A stretch of 64,000 bases of DNA from positions 147,207 to 211,206 of the forward strand of contig NZ_ML137711.1 of NCBI RefSeq assembly GCF_004023625.1, given 5' to 3'. Shown here one piece after another: positions 1 to 9,900 of the stretch (its first letter is position 1; every line of letters begins with the position of its first letter). The notes below the pieces were generated by a model that saw only the letters and a list, made by a program, of their open reading frames with translations, did not search any database and had not been told where the DNA came from. This DNA is from Streptomyces cavernae. Lineage in GTDB: Bacteria; Actinomycetota; Actinomycetes; Streptomycetales; Streptomycetaceae. Position numbers and translations under genes: made by a program.

Positions 1-25
1 TTCTTGTTTTTTTTGTTCTTGCCGT

Positions 26-65
26 GGGGGGGGGTTGGCTGGGGTTGTAGGCCCCCCCCCCCCCC
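26..65. repeat. Homopolymer tracts (G9 and C14)
   Basis: A run of nine G (26-34) and a run of fourteen C (52-65) flank a short GGTTGGCTGGGG stretch, just after a T-rich segment. The two arms could pair into a hairpin, and the G-rich part could form a G-quadruplex. Long homopolymers are prone to slippage and to assembly error, so the exact lengths are uncertain. No gene is seen in 1-203. Confidence 0.7.
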
Positions 66-203
66 GCCCGTGTGTATGTCGTGAGCCTTCTCTCGTGCAT
101 GACAAATACTCACCAAAGCATATATATCGGTCATCCTGCCTGCGGCTGTCGTCCCTCCTGCGTGTATGTTCCGGGGCCGAGAGCCATGGAAGGGACCAAT
201 CCG

Positions 204-773
204 GTGAACAAGAAGCTCGCGGTCGCACTGTCCGGCGGTGCGGTACTGGTACTGGCGCTGTCCGGATGTAGCAGCGACGACAGCAGCGAGAAACTGAACG
301 CCTGGGCCAAGGAGGTCTGCGACGCGGTGCAGCCGCAGGCCAAGAAGATCGAGGCCGCGAACGCCGCGATCCAGAAGCAGACCTCGGACAACAGCACGCC
401 GGAAGACGTCCAGAAGACCGATTCGCAGGCGTTCAAGGACATGTCCGATGCGTACCGGGCGATGGGCACGGCCGTTTCCAAGGCCGGAGCGCCGGACGTG
501 GAAGAGGGCAAGGCCAAGCAGAAGAACGCGGTCGAGGAGCTCAACTCCATCGCCTCCGCCTACGCCGACCTCCAGAAGAAGGTGGAGGGGCTCGAGACAA
601 AGGACCAGGCGAAGTTCGCCGAGGGCCTCAAGGACATCGCCACCCAGCTCGACCAGCTGAGCAAGACCGGGAGCGACGCCCTGAAGAAGCTGGAGGAGGG
701 GGACGTGGCCAAGGCCATGACCCAGCAGAAGAGCTGCCAGGCCGCGACCACGGCACCCGCCACGCAGAGCTGA
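204..773 (+). CDS. Small secreted lipoprotein
   Basis: This encodes about 189 residues beginning at a GTG (MNKKLAVALSGG). A hydrophobic stretch is followed by the lipobox LALSGCSSD, so the mature protein should be lipid-anchored on the outer face of the membrane. The rest is hydrophilic, rich in Lys, Glu, Gln and Ala, and looks mostly helical; no catalytic motif is visible. An ATG at 186 is an alternative start, but GTG 204 has the purine-rich GGAAGGGA at usual spacing and puts the charged n-region first. The position next to the methyltransferase and topA suggests a conserved Streptomyces lipoprotein of unknown function. I do not recognise a named family. Confidence 0.75.
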   Translation: MNKKLAVALSGGAVLVLALSGCSSDDSSEKLNAWAKEVCDAVQPQAKKIEAANAAIQKQTSDNSTPEDVQKTDSQAFKDMSDAYRAMGTAVSKAGAPDVEEGKAKQKNAVEELNSIASAYADLQKKVEGLETKDQAKFAEGLKDIATQLDQLSKTGSDALKKLEEGDVAKAMTQQKSCQAATTAPATQS

Positions 774-1077
774 GGTTCCGTTTCACGACGGCAAACACGC
801 TCGGTCGGGGGTGGGGTCTGCGGTGCGTGCGGTTTGCGGTGCGTGCGGTCTGTGGTGCCTGCGGTTTCAGGTGCATGGGGTCTGTGCCGCGTGCGGTTTG
901 CCCTGCGTGCGGTTTGAGGTGCGTGCTGTGCGCGCGGTTTGCGGTGCGGTCCGGGCACCGTCGCGTCGGTGAACGCCGGTGGCGGGGCCGTCCCGCGGGG
1001 ATGCGGCCCCTTCGGCGACCGTCGGGGGCGGAGTCGGTGAGCGTCCCCTCGGGGCCGTGGAACGTCACAATGGGGCC
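774..1077. repeat. Intergenic stretch with degenerate GCGGTTTG repeats
   Basis: From about 815 to 950 the sequence is built of imperfect copies of a unit like GTGCGTGCGGTTTGCG. It is noncoding in appearance, and no stable terminator hairpin was identified. The end of the stretch leads into the GTG start of the methyltransferase. Confidence 0.55.
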
Positions 1078-2613
1078 GTGAGTACCTCCAGCCTGCCCCC
1101 TCTGCCCCCTCTGCCCTCCTCCGGCCGACGCGACGTCGCCGACCGGCTGCGGGCTGCCCTCCTCGAGGCCTCCTTCACCGCTGACGGGTTGCTCGAACTC
1201 CTCGGTGCGCCCGCGTACGCGGCGCTCGCGCGGAGTGAGACCGTGCCCGCGCTACGGGCCACCCGCGGTGACACCCCGCTGGAGGCGCTCGTACGACTGT
1301 TCCTGTTGCAACAGCCCGTGCCGTACGCGCGCGTGGCGGGCGTGCTGCCCGTCGATGACTGTCTGGACGCCGGATGGCTCTCCAGGGTGGGTGACGAGGT
1401 CGCGGCCACCGTCGATGTCCGGCCCTACGGCGGGCCCGGGGGCGAGGACTGGTTCGTCGTGTCCGACCTGGGGTGCGCCGTCGGCGGGGCGGGCGGCATC
1501 GGCAGCCGGGGCCGTCAGGCGGACGCGGACGTCGTACTCGGTGTGGGCGGTGCGTCCACCACGCTCGCCGGCATCACCGTCCGGACACCGGTGTCCGCCG
1601 CCCTCGATCTCGGCACCGGCTCCGGGATCCAGGCCCTCCACGCCGCCCAGCACGCCACCCGGGTGACCGCCACCGACCTCAACCCCCGCGCGCTGCACAT
1701 CACCGCGCTGACCCTCGCCCTGTCCGGAGCCCAGCCGGCGGATCTGCGCGAGGGATCGTTGTTCGAACCGGTGGGAGAGGAGAGGTACGACCTCATCGTC
1801 TCCAACCCGCCCTTCGTGATCTCGCCCGGCGCCCGGCTCACCTACCGGGACGGGGGCATGAGCGGGGACGATCTGTGCCGGACGCTCGTTCAGCAGGCGG
1901 GCGAGCATCTGAACGAGGGCGGGTTCGCGCAGTTTCTCGCCAACTGGCAGCACGTGGAGGGGGAGGACTGGCAGGAGCGGCTGCGCTCCTGGGTGCCGCG
2001 CGGCTGCGACGCGTGGATCGTGCAGCGCGAGGTGCAGGACGTCACGCAGTACGCGGAGTTGTGGCTGCGGGACGCGGGTGACCACCGCGGGGACATGACG
2101 GAGTACCAGGCGCACTACGACGCCTGGCTCGACGAGTTCGAGGCACGCAAGGTGAGGGCGATCGGCTTCGGCTGGATCACCCTGCGCAGGACGGACGCTG
2201 ACGAACCGTCGGTCACCGTGGAGGAATGGCCGCACTCGGTCGAGCAACCGCTCGGGGACGCGGTGCGCGCGCACTTCGAGCGCGTCGACTACCTCCGTAC
2301 GCACGACGACGCGGCACTGCTCGCCGACCGGTTCCGGCTCGCGGCCGAGATCGTGCAGGAGCAGGTCGGGCTGCCCGGCGCCGAGGACCCGGAGCACGTG
2401 GTCCTGCGACAGCACCGCGGCATGCGACGGGCCACCAAGGTCGACACGGTGGGCGCCGGCTTCGCGGGGGTGTGTGACGGGTCGTTGAGCGCGGGCCGGA
2501 TCCTGGACGCGATCGCGCAACTGATGGGCGAGGACCCTGTTCTGCTGCGCGACCGGACGCCCGCTCAGATCCGCGTTCTGGTCGAGCAGGGGTTCCTGGT
2601 GCCGTCGGCCTGA
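1078..2613 (+). CDS. Class I SAM-dependent methyltransferase (NPPF type)
   Basis: This encodes 511 residues. The central Rossmann fold shows the SAM-binding motif LDLGTGSGIQAL (about 180-190) and the catalytic loop DLIVSNPPFVIS typical of N6-adenine, N2-guanine and N5-glutamine methyltransferases of the HemK/RlmG group. The N-terminal ~170 residues resemble the extra domain common to actinobacterial members, and the C-terminal ~150 residues are a further extension. The target could be rRNA or a protein amide, and sequence alone does not decide. GTG 1078 (MSTSSLPPLPPL) was chosen because coding bias starts there; an in-frame ATG exists upstream at 979 inside repeat-like sequence. Confidence 0.85.
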   Translation: MSTSSLPPLPPLPSSGRRDVADRLRAALLEASFTADGLLELLGAPAYAALARSETVPALRATRGDTPLEALVRLFLLQQPVPYARVAGVLPVDDCLDAGWLSRVGDEVAATVDVRPYGGPGGEDWFVVSDLGCAVGGAGGIGSRGRQADADVVLGVGGASTTLAGITVRTPVSAALDLGTGSGIQALHAAQHATRVTATDLNPRALHITALTLALSGAQPADLREGSLFEPVGEERYDLIVSNPPFVISPGARLTYRDGGMSGDDLCRTLVQQAGEHLNEGGFAQFLANWQHVEGEDWQERLRSWVPRGCDAWIVQREVQDVTQYAELWLRDAGDHRGDMTEYQAHYDAWLDEFEARKVRAIGFGWITLRRTDADEPSVTVEEWPHSVEQPLGDAVRAHFERVDYLRTHDDAALLADRFRLAAEIVQEQVGLPGAEDPEHVVLRQHRGMRRATKVDTVGAGFAGVCDGSLSAGRILDAIAQLMGEDPVLLRDRTPAQIRVLVEQGFLVPSA

Positions 2614-3132
2614 GGCCTGCGGTGTCAGGGCCCTCGGCTACGCCCTGACGCCGACGAAAGAGGGTTCGGCGCGGCGGTGACCGTACGGCAGGTCTCGTAC
2701 TCGGCCGGCATGCCGCGATCGGTGGCGAAGTCGGCCGGTTCCGTGACGCCGGCCGGCTGCGCCGAACCGCGCCCCGAGAAGGTTCCGGCCGGCGCGGGAC
2801 CAACTCCGGGCGACGTATTCGAGTCGACTTGCGCGCCCGGATCGGGCCGCGGGGGCCTCGGCCGGACCCGCGGCGACGACGACCGGAACGCCTGATCCAC
2901 CGCGGTCGTGTGCACGGTGACGCACGGCACGGAAGGATCAGCCCCCGGAGAGAACCCGGAGAGACGCCCAAGCCCGGCACGCCGAGACCCCGGGCTGTGG
3001 CAGCCGCGGGCAAGGGCCATGAGGTACGCATGGGCCGCTGTCCCCCCGGTGTTCATCCGGGGTTCGCGTCCCGGTCGCCCGGGCGTGTGAGCCTCCCGGT
3101 CCTGGGAACCCAGGGGGCGGAAGGAACCAGTC
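2614..3132. other. Intergenic stretch, no supported gene
   Basis: Open frames with moderately high G/C at third positions exist on both strands (for example 2677-2895 plus and 2625-2920 minus), but they overlap each other and neither has a recognisable domain or a clear ribosome binding site. I leave the stretch unassigned. Confidence 0.5.
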
Positions 3133-3330
3133 ATGGAGAGCGGACCGGCGGTCTTCGCGGGGACGGTGTTCGCACTGTTCGGGGGCGGTCTGCTGATGTG
3201 GACGACGGTTCGGCTTAGGCAGGGCGCGCCGGTCGCCCGAGGTGTGAGCCAGATCGCTTCGGCGGCCCTCGCGAGTGTGACGGGAGTGGCGGCGCTGCTG
3301 CTCGGTGTCTGGTGCTTCACACAGATCTGA
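3133..3330 (+). CDS. Small two-helix membrane protein
   Basis: This encodes 65 residues with two hydrophobic helices (about 7-25 and 42-62) separated by a basic loop (RLRQG), so it probably inserts as a helical hairpin in the cytoplasmic membrane. The ATG is preceded by AAGGA at good spacing. The position between the methyltransferase and topA suggests a conserved hypothetical of the lineage. No catalytic residues are seen and no function can be given. Confidence 0.65.
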   Translation: MESGPAVFAGTVFALFGGGLLMWTTVRLRQGAPVARGVSQIASAALASVTGVAALLLGVWCFTQI

Positions 3331-3828
3331 CAACGCCTCCGGGATCATCCGCAGGCGGTGCGACGGTGATCCGACGGCGATCCCGACGGCATTCCGCAGG
3401 CGATCCGACGGTGACCCGGAGGCGACCTGAGGGCGATCTGAGGTGATCTGAGGTGATCTGAGGTGATCTGAGGGTTACCTCAAGGCGATCTGAAGGCGTT
3501 CCGACGGCGATTCGAGTACGGCGTTCCGGGCGGCGTGGAGCGTCTCCCTCCGGGAATCGCGGGCTGGACGGCCGGTAACTGAGAGGGCACCCTCCGGATG
3601 GGCCCGAAAGTGCCGGTGAGCACTCCGGGCGGCAGGAATGCCGGTAGTCGGGTTACCGTTCGAGTGGCCGTTGTGGGCTTTTCCCGTTTGACACGGGGGC
3701 GGGATGTACCGTCACACTCCGCAGCGTCAGCACGACCCCGCCCCAGGACTCAAGGCCTGGGGGCAGACCCGACCCCCGGGACGAAGGCCCTGGGGAGGAC
3801 CCAGCGTCGACCGGAGAGAAGAGCGAAG
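3331..3828. repeat. topA upstream region with 10-bp tandem repeats
   Basis: Three exact units of GATCTGAGGT lie at 3435-3464, inside a wider run (about 3360-3520) of degenerate GATC-GACGG/GAGG units. The remainder is the leader of topA. An in-frame ATG at 3598 exists but would add about 77 residues with no family counterpart. Confidence 0.5.
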
Positions 3829-6699
3829 TTGTCCCCGACCAGCGAGACCGCACGAGGCGGCCGCCGACTCGTCATCGTCGAGTCGCCTGCCAAGGCGAAG
3901 ACGATCAAGGGCTACCTCGGCCCCGGCTACACCGTCGAGGCGAGCGTCGGGCACATCCGCGACCTTCCCAACGGCGCCGCGGAGGTGCCCGAGGAGTACA
4001 CGGGCGAGGTGCGCCGCCTCGGCGTGGACGTCGAACATGACTTCCAGCCCGTCTACGTGGTCAACGCCGACAAGAAGTCGCAGGTCAGGAAGCTCAAGGA
4101 GCTGCTGCGCGACTCCGACGAACTCTTCCTCGCCACCGATGAGGACCGCGAGGGCGAGGCCATCGCCTGGCACCTCCTCGAGGTGCTGAAGCCCAAGGTC
4201 CCGGTCCACCGGATGGTCTTCCACGAGATCACCAAGGACGCGATCCGCGCGGCCGTCGCCAATCCGCGCGGTCTGAACCAGCGCATGGTCGACGCCCAGG
4301 AGACCCGCCGTATCCTCGACCGGCTCTACGGCTACGAGGTCTCGCCGGTGCTGTGGAAGAAGGTCATGCCCCGGCTGTCGGCCGGCCGCGTGCAGTCCGT
4401 CGCGACCCGCCTGGTGGTGGAGCGGGAGCGGGAGCGCATCGCGTTCCGCTCGGCCGAGTACTGGGACCTCACCGGCACCTTCGCCACCGGCCGCGCCGGT
4501 GACGCGTCGGACCCGTCGTCCCTGGTCGCGCGGCTGAACACGGTCGACGGCAGGCGCGTCGCCCAGGGCCGCGACTTCGACTCGCTCGGACAGCTCAAGA
4601 CCGCGAACACGCTGCACCTGGACGAGGCGAACGCCCGGGCGCTGGCCGCCGCGCTGGAGAACACCCGGTTCGCGGTGCGCTCGGTCGAGTCCAAGCCGTA
4701 CCGCCGCTCCCCGTACGCGCCGTTCCGTACGACGACGCTGCAGCAGGAGGCCAGCCGCAAGCTCGGCTTCGGCGCCAAGGCGACGATGCAGATCGCGCAG
4801 AAGCTGTACGAGAACGGCTTCATCACGTACATGCGTACGGACTCCACGACGCTGTCCGACACGGCCGTCGCCGCCGCCCGTGCCCAGGTCACGCAGCTGT
4901 ACGGCGCCGACTACCTGCCGCCGCAGCCGCGGACGTACGCAGGCAAGGTCAAGAACGCGCAGGAGGCGCACGAGGCGATCCGGCCCTCCGGTGATCGCTT
5001 CCGTACCCCGGCCGAGACGGGACTGACCGGCGACCAGTTCAAGCTCTACGAGCTCATCTGGAAGCGGACCGTCGCCTCCCAGATGAAGGACGCCACCGGG
5101 AACAGCGTCACGGTGAAGATCGGCGGCACGGCTGCCGACGGCCGCGACGTCGAGTTCACCGCGTCCGGCAAGACGATCACGTTCCACGGCTTCCTCAAGG
5201 CCTACGTCGAGGGCGCCGACGACCCGAACGCCGAGCTCGACGACCGCGAGCGCCGGCTGCCGCAGGTGGCCGAGGGCGACGCGCTGACCGCCGAGCGGAT
5301 CTCGGTCGACGGCCACGCGACCAAGCCCCCTGCTCGTTACACCGAGGCTTCGCTGGTCAAGGAGCTGGAAGAGCGGGAGATCGGCCGCCCGTCCACGTAC
5401 GCGTCGATCATCGGCACGATCCTCGACCGCGGCTACGTCTTCAAGAAGGGCACGGCCCTGGTGCCGTCCTTCCTGAGCTTCGCCGTGGTCAACCTCCTGG
5501 AGAAGCACTTCGGGCGGCTCGTCGACTACGACTTCACCGCCAAGATGGAGGACGACCTCGACCGCATCGCGCGTGGCGAAGCGCAGGCCGTGCCGTGGCT
5601 GAAGCGGTTCTACTTCGGCGAGACCGCGCCCGACGCCGGCTCCGGCGCCGACAACGGCGTGGGCAGTGCCGCCGAAGCCGGCAACGGCGACGGGGACCAC
5701 CTCGGCGGGCTCAAGGAACTCGTCACCGACCTGGGTGCCATCGACGCCCGCGAGGTGTCGTCCTTCCCGGTCGGCAGCGGCATCGTGCTGCGCGTCGGGC
5801 GCTACGGCCCGTACATCGAGCGCGGCGAGAAGGACTCCGAGAACCACCAGCGCGCGGACATCCCCGATGACCTGGCGCCGGACGAGCTGAGCGTCGAACT
5901 CGCCGAGGAACTGCTCGCCAAGCCGAGCGGTGACTTCGAGCTGGGGACGGACCCGGCCACGGGCCACCAGATCGTCGCCAAGGACGGCCGCTACGGCCCG
6001 TACGTCACCGAGGTGCTCCCGGAGGGCACCCCGAAGACGGGCAAGAACGCCGTCAAGCCGCGCACCGCCTCCCTCTTCAAGTCGATGTCCCTGGACACCG
6101 TGACCCTGGAGGACGCGCTCCGGCTGATGTCCCTGCCGCGGCTCGTCGGCAAGGACGCGGAGGGTGTGGAGATCACCGCGCAGAACGGGCGCTACGGCCC
6201 GTACCTGAAGAAGGGCACGGACTCGCGGTCGCTGCAGTCCGAGGACCAGCTCTTCACGATCACCCTGGACGAGGCTCTGGCGATCTACGCCCAGCCCAAG
6301 CAGCGCGGGCGGGCCGCCGCCAAGCCCCCGCTGAAGGAGCTGGGCACCGACCCGGTCAGCGAGAAGCCGGTGGTCGTCAAGGACGGCCGGTTCGGTCCGT
6401 ACGTGACCGACGGCGAGACCAATGCGACGTTGCGCTCAGGCGACAGCGTCGAGACGATCACCCCGGAGCGGGGGTACGAGCTGCTCGCCGAGAAGCGTGC
6501 CAAGGGGCCCGCCAAGAAGACGGCGAAGAAGGCGCCCGCGAAGAAGACCGCCAAGACGGCCAAGACCGCCGCGGCGGCTCCGGCGAAGAAGGCGGCGGCC
6601 AAGAAGACCGCCGCGAAGAAGACGACGGCCAAGAAGACGACGGCTGCGAAGACGGCCGCGAAGAAGGCGACGGCCGCCAAGGCCGCCGCGGAGGACTGA
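3829..6699 (+). CDS. topA: DNA topoisomerase I
   Basis: Type IA topoisomerase of 956 residues, which relaxes negatively supercoiled DNA. The N-terminal TOPRIM domain shows RRLVIVESPAKAKTIKGYL and the acidic DEDREGEAIAWH motif. The active-site tyrosine is in FITYMRTDS (Tyr334). Several C-terminal FGPYV/YGPY repeats follow. The last ~70 residues are a Lys/Ala-rich tail of PAKKTAKK-type repeats, as known for Streptomyces TopA, where such tails aid DNA binding and processivity. The TTG start is chosen because it has GGAGAGAAG upstream and gives LSPTSETA, the N-terminus I recall for the family. It is probably essential. Confidence 0.95.
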   Translation: MSPTSETARGGRRLVIVESPAKAKTIKGYLGPGYTVEASVGHIRDLPNGAAEVPEEYTGEVRRLGVDVEHDFQPVYVVNADKKSQVRKLKELLRDSDELFLATDEDREGEAIAWHLLEVLKPKVPVHRMVFHEITKDAIRAAVANPRGLNQRMVDAQETRRILDRLYGYEVSPVLWKKVMPRLSAGRVQSVATRLVVERERERIAFRSAEYWDLTGTFATGRAGDASDPSSLVARLNTVDGRRVAQGRDFDSLGQLKTANTLHLDEANARALAAALENTRFAVRSVESKPYRRSPYAPFRTTTLQQEASRKLGFGAKATMQIAQKLYENGFITYMRTDSTTLSDTAVAAARAQVTQLYGADYLPPQPRTYAGKVKNAQEAHEAIRPSGDRFRTPAETGLTGDQFKLYELIWKRTVASQMKDATGNSVTVKIGGTAADGRDVEFTASGKTITFHGFLKAYVEGADDPNAELDDRERRLPQVAEGDALTAERISVDGHATKPPARYTEASLVKELEEREIGRPSTYASIIGTILDRGYVFKKGTALVPSFLSFAVVNLLEKHFGRLVDYDFTAKMEDDLDRIARGEAQAVPWLKRFYFGETAPDAGSGADNGVGSAAEAGNGDGDHLGGLKELVTDLGAIDAREVSSFPVGSGIVLRVGRYGPYIERGEKDSENHQRADIPDDLAPDELSVELAEELLAKPSGDFELGTDPATGHQIVAKDGRYGPYVTEVLPEGTPKTGKNAVKPRTASLFKSMSLDTVTLEDALRLMSLPRLVGKDAEGVEITAQNGRYGPYLKKGTDSRSLQSEDQLFTITLDEALAIYAQPKQRGRAAAKPPLKELGTDPVSEKPVVVKDGRFGPYVTDGETNATLRSGDSVETITPERGYELLAEKRAKGPAKKTAKKAPAKKTAKTAKTAAAAPAKKAAAKKTAAKKTTAKKTTAAKTAAKKATAAKAAAED

Positions 6700-6904
6700 G
6701 TCTCCGGCTCGCGGGCTGGCGGGCACTCGGGCTCTCCGGCCCCCTTCCGGCTCTCGCGGCTGCTGCCGCCTGTGCCGCTTGTGGCCGCGTCCGCGTTCTG
6801 GCGCTTTCGGCTTCTCCGGCTGTTCGGCTTCTCCGGTCCTTCCGGCTCTTCGGTCCTTCCGGCCGTTGTGCCGCTTGCCGCTTCACCGAGGGTTCGCAAA
6901 ACGA

Positions 6905-6934
6905 ACGCCCCGGCACCACTTGGTGTCGGGGCGT
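6905..6934 (+). terminator. Probable topA terminator hairpin
   Basis: The arms ACGCCCCGGCACCA and TGGTGTCGGGGCGT pair over 14 positions with one G-U and a minimal loop. The hairpin lies between topA and the next gene. There is no U run, as is usual in Streptomyces. Confidence 0.65.
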
Positions 6935-6989
6935 GCGCATGTTCGGACGGTCTTTCCAGGCTGTCGGTGGCCTTGGATAGTCTGTCAGG

Positions 6990-9900
6990 ATGATGCGAGC
7001 CGACCAGCCAACGGCCCACACCTCCGACCCTGACGACGCGCTCGTGAAAGATTCCCGAGAGCGCGCCGTCCGTTCACTGCTGCGCACACCTCAGTTGAAG
7101 CGGTTGTGGAGCGCGCAGCTCGTCGGCGGCGTCGCGGACGTCCTCGGCGTGCTCGTCCTGGTCGTCCTCGCGCTCCAGGCGGCGATCGCCGAGGGGTCGT
7201 TCGGGGGCGGCTACCGCGGCGCGGCACTCGCCGTGGCGGCGGTGTTCGCGGTGCGCGCGCTGGCGACACTCCTCTTCGGAGCTGTCCTGCTCGGCCCGCT
7301 CACCTCGCTGACCTCGAAGGACGGGCCCCTCGACCGACGCTGGACCATGGTCGGCGCGGACGGACTGCGCGTCGTGCTGCTGATCATCGCCCCCCTGTGG
7401 ATCGACTGGATTCCGGCCAACGCACTCGCCGTCCTCCTGGTCACTGCCTTCGTGACCGGTGTCGCCGAGCGGCTGTGGACGGTGTGCCGGGAGAGCGCGG
7501 CGCCCGCGTTGCTGCCCGCGCCGCCCCTGGAGGGTGCGGCGGTCCGCCCGCTGCCGGACCATCTGGACGCGCTGCGCCGGCTGTCGCTGCGCACGGGGTT
7601 CGTCGCCGTCCCGCTCGCCGCCGCGACGCTGGTCGTGGCCTCGCTCGTCAACAATCTGCTGGGCGCCGGACTCGACTGGTTCGGCACACACCAGGCGGCG
7701 CTCGCCTCGTACGTGGCCGCCGGCCTGTTCGCGGCGTCGCTGTCCGTGCTGATCTTCCTCGAACTGCCCGACACCCGCACGCCCCGCGCGCGGTCGCCCC
7801 TGGAAGGACTGCGCCGGCCCAGGTCCGGCAACGGCGCCGACAAGGGGCGCACGGGCGCGCTGACACCGCTGGTACTCGCCTGCGCCGCCGTGGCCGGAGC
7901 GGTTGCCGTCGCCGTCTCCGTCTCCGTCCTGCACGCCAAGGACCTCGACGGCGGGCCGGTCCTCTACGGGCTGCTCGTCCTCACGCTGACCGGCGGAACG
8001 GTCATCGGCATCAGGACGGCGCCGCGGCTGCTGCCCGCGTTCTCCCGACGGCGTCTGCTCGCCCTGGCCATCGCCTGCACGGGGATAGCGCTGCTCGCGG
8101 CCGGGCTCGTCCCGGACGTCACCACCGTGCTGCTGATCGAGGCGTTCGCGGGCTTCTGCGCGGGCGTCGCCGCGAACACCGGGCACACGCTCCTCGACCA
8201 GGAGACCGAGGAACAGCGCCGGGCACGCGTCACCGAGCACCTGCACGCGGTCGTGCGGGTCTTCCTGGCGCTGGGTGCGCTGCTGGGCCCCTGCGTGGCC
8301 GCGCTGATCGGACCGCACCGCCTGGAGAACGGCAAGTTCGTGTTCGCGCACGGCGGCGCCGCCTTCACCCTCATGCTGGTGGGCGCGCTGCTGCTGCCGG
8401 TCGCGGCGCTGGTCCTGGCGAAGGCGGACGACCGCTCCGGAGTCCCGCTGCGGCAGGACCTGCGGGATGCGCTGCGCGGCGGCGACGACCCGGCGCAGGC
8501 ACCCGCCGCCACCGGCTTCTTCATCGCCCTGGAAGGCGGCGACGGGGCCGGCAAGTCGACGCAGGCGGAGGCCCTCGCCGAGTGGATCCGGGCCAAGGGT
8601 CACGAGGTCGTGCTGACCCGGGAGCCCGGGGCGACCCCGGTCGGCAAGCGGCTGCGGTCGATCCTGCTGGACGTCTCCTCGGCCGGGCTCTCGCACCGGG
8701 CGGAGGCGCTGCTGTACGCCGCCGACCGCGCGGAACACGTCGACACGGTGGTACGGCCCGCGCTCGAGCGGGGCGCGGTCGTCATCTCCGACCGGTACAT
8801 CGACTCGTCCGTCGCCTATCAGGGGGCCGGGCGGGACCTGTCCCCGACCGAGATCGCGCGGATCTCCCGGTGGGCCACCGCCGGGCTCGTACCGCATCTG
8901 ACGGTTCTGCTGGACGTGTCACCGGAAACCGCCCGGGAGCGGTTCACGGAGGCCCCGGACCGGCTGGAGTCCGAACCCGCGGAGTTCCACACGCGCGTGC
9001 GGTCCGGTTTCCTCACCCTCGCCGCGGCCGACCCGGGCCGCTACCTCGTCGTCGACGCAGGCCAGGAGGCCGAGGCCGTCACCACGGTGATCCGGCACCG
9101 GCTCGACATGATGCTGCCGCTCTCCGAGGCCGAGGTGAAGGCCCAGGAGGAGGCCCGGCGCAAGGCCGAGGAAGAGGCGCGCCGCAGGGCCGAGGAAGAG
9201 GCCGCGCGCAAGGCCGAGGAGGAGCGGCTGGAGCGCGAGCGCCAGGAACAGCTCGCCCGGCTGCGGGCCGAGGAGGAGGAACGCAAGCGGCGCGAGCTGG
9301 AGGAGGCCCAGCGGCGCGAGGCAGAGCGGCAGGCGGAGGAGGCCCGGCGGCGTGCCGAGGAGGCCCGCCGCCTGGCCGAGGAGGAGCGGGCGCGGCGTCT
9401 CGCCGAGGAGCAGGCCGCCGCCGCCGAGGCGGAACGGCGGCGCAAGCAGGCCGAGGAGGAGGCCCGGCTGCGGGCCGAGGCCGAGGCACGCCGCATGGAG
9501 AAGCAGCGCAAGGCGGAGGAGGCCCTGCTGCGGGCCGAGCAGGCGCGCGTGGCAGCGGCCGCGGCAGCGGCGGCCGAGGTCTCGTCGGCGGCCGAGGCCG
9601 TCGGTTCCGGTGCCGAGGCCGGTGGTTCCAGTGCTGCCGCCACGGACCAGCAGGTCACCGAGGAGACGACGGTGTTGCGGCCGGTCACCGAGGAGACGAA
9701 GGTGCTGCGGCCGGTGCGGCACCCGGAGCCCGGTCCGGCGCCGGCGGCGGGCCCTGAGCCGGCCGTTGGCACCGAGCCTGCGTCGGGCCCCGAGCCGGCC
9801 TCGGGCCCCGACGCGGAGGAGACGGCCGTGCTGCCGCAGCCACCGCATGGAGCCGCGGACGAGACGGCCGTGCTGCCTCCCGTGCCCGCCGACAACTCCG

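Noticed and set aside
2625..2920. Possible small genes on either strand between the methyltransferase and the small membrane protein
   Set aside because: Third-position bias is similar on both strands, with no ribosome binding site or family match to decide.
3727..5967. Minus-strand 746-codon open frame inside topA
   Set aside because: topA on the plus strand is certain, and the antisense frame is a by-product of high G/C third positions.
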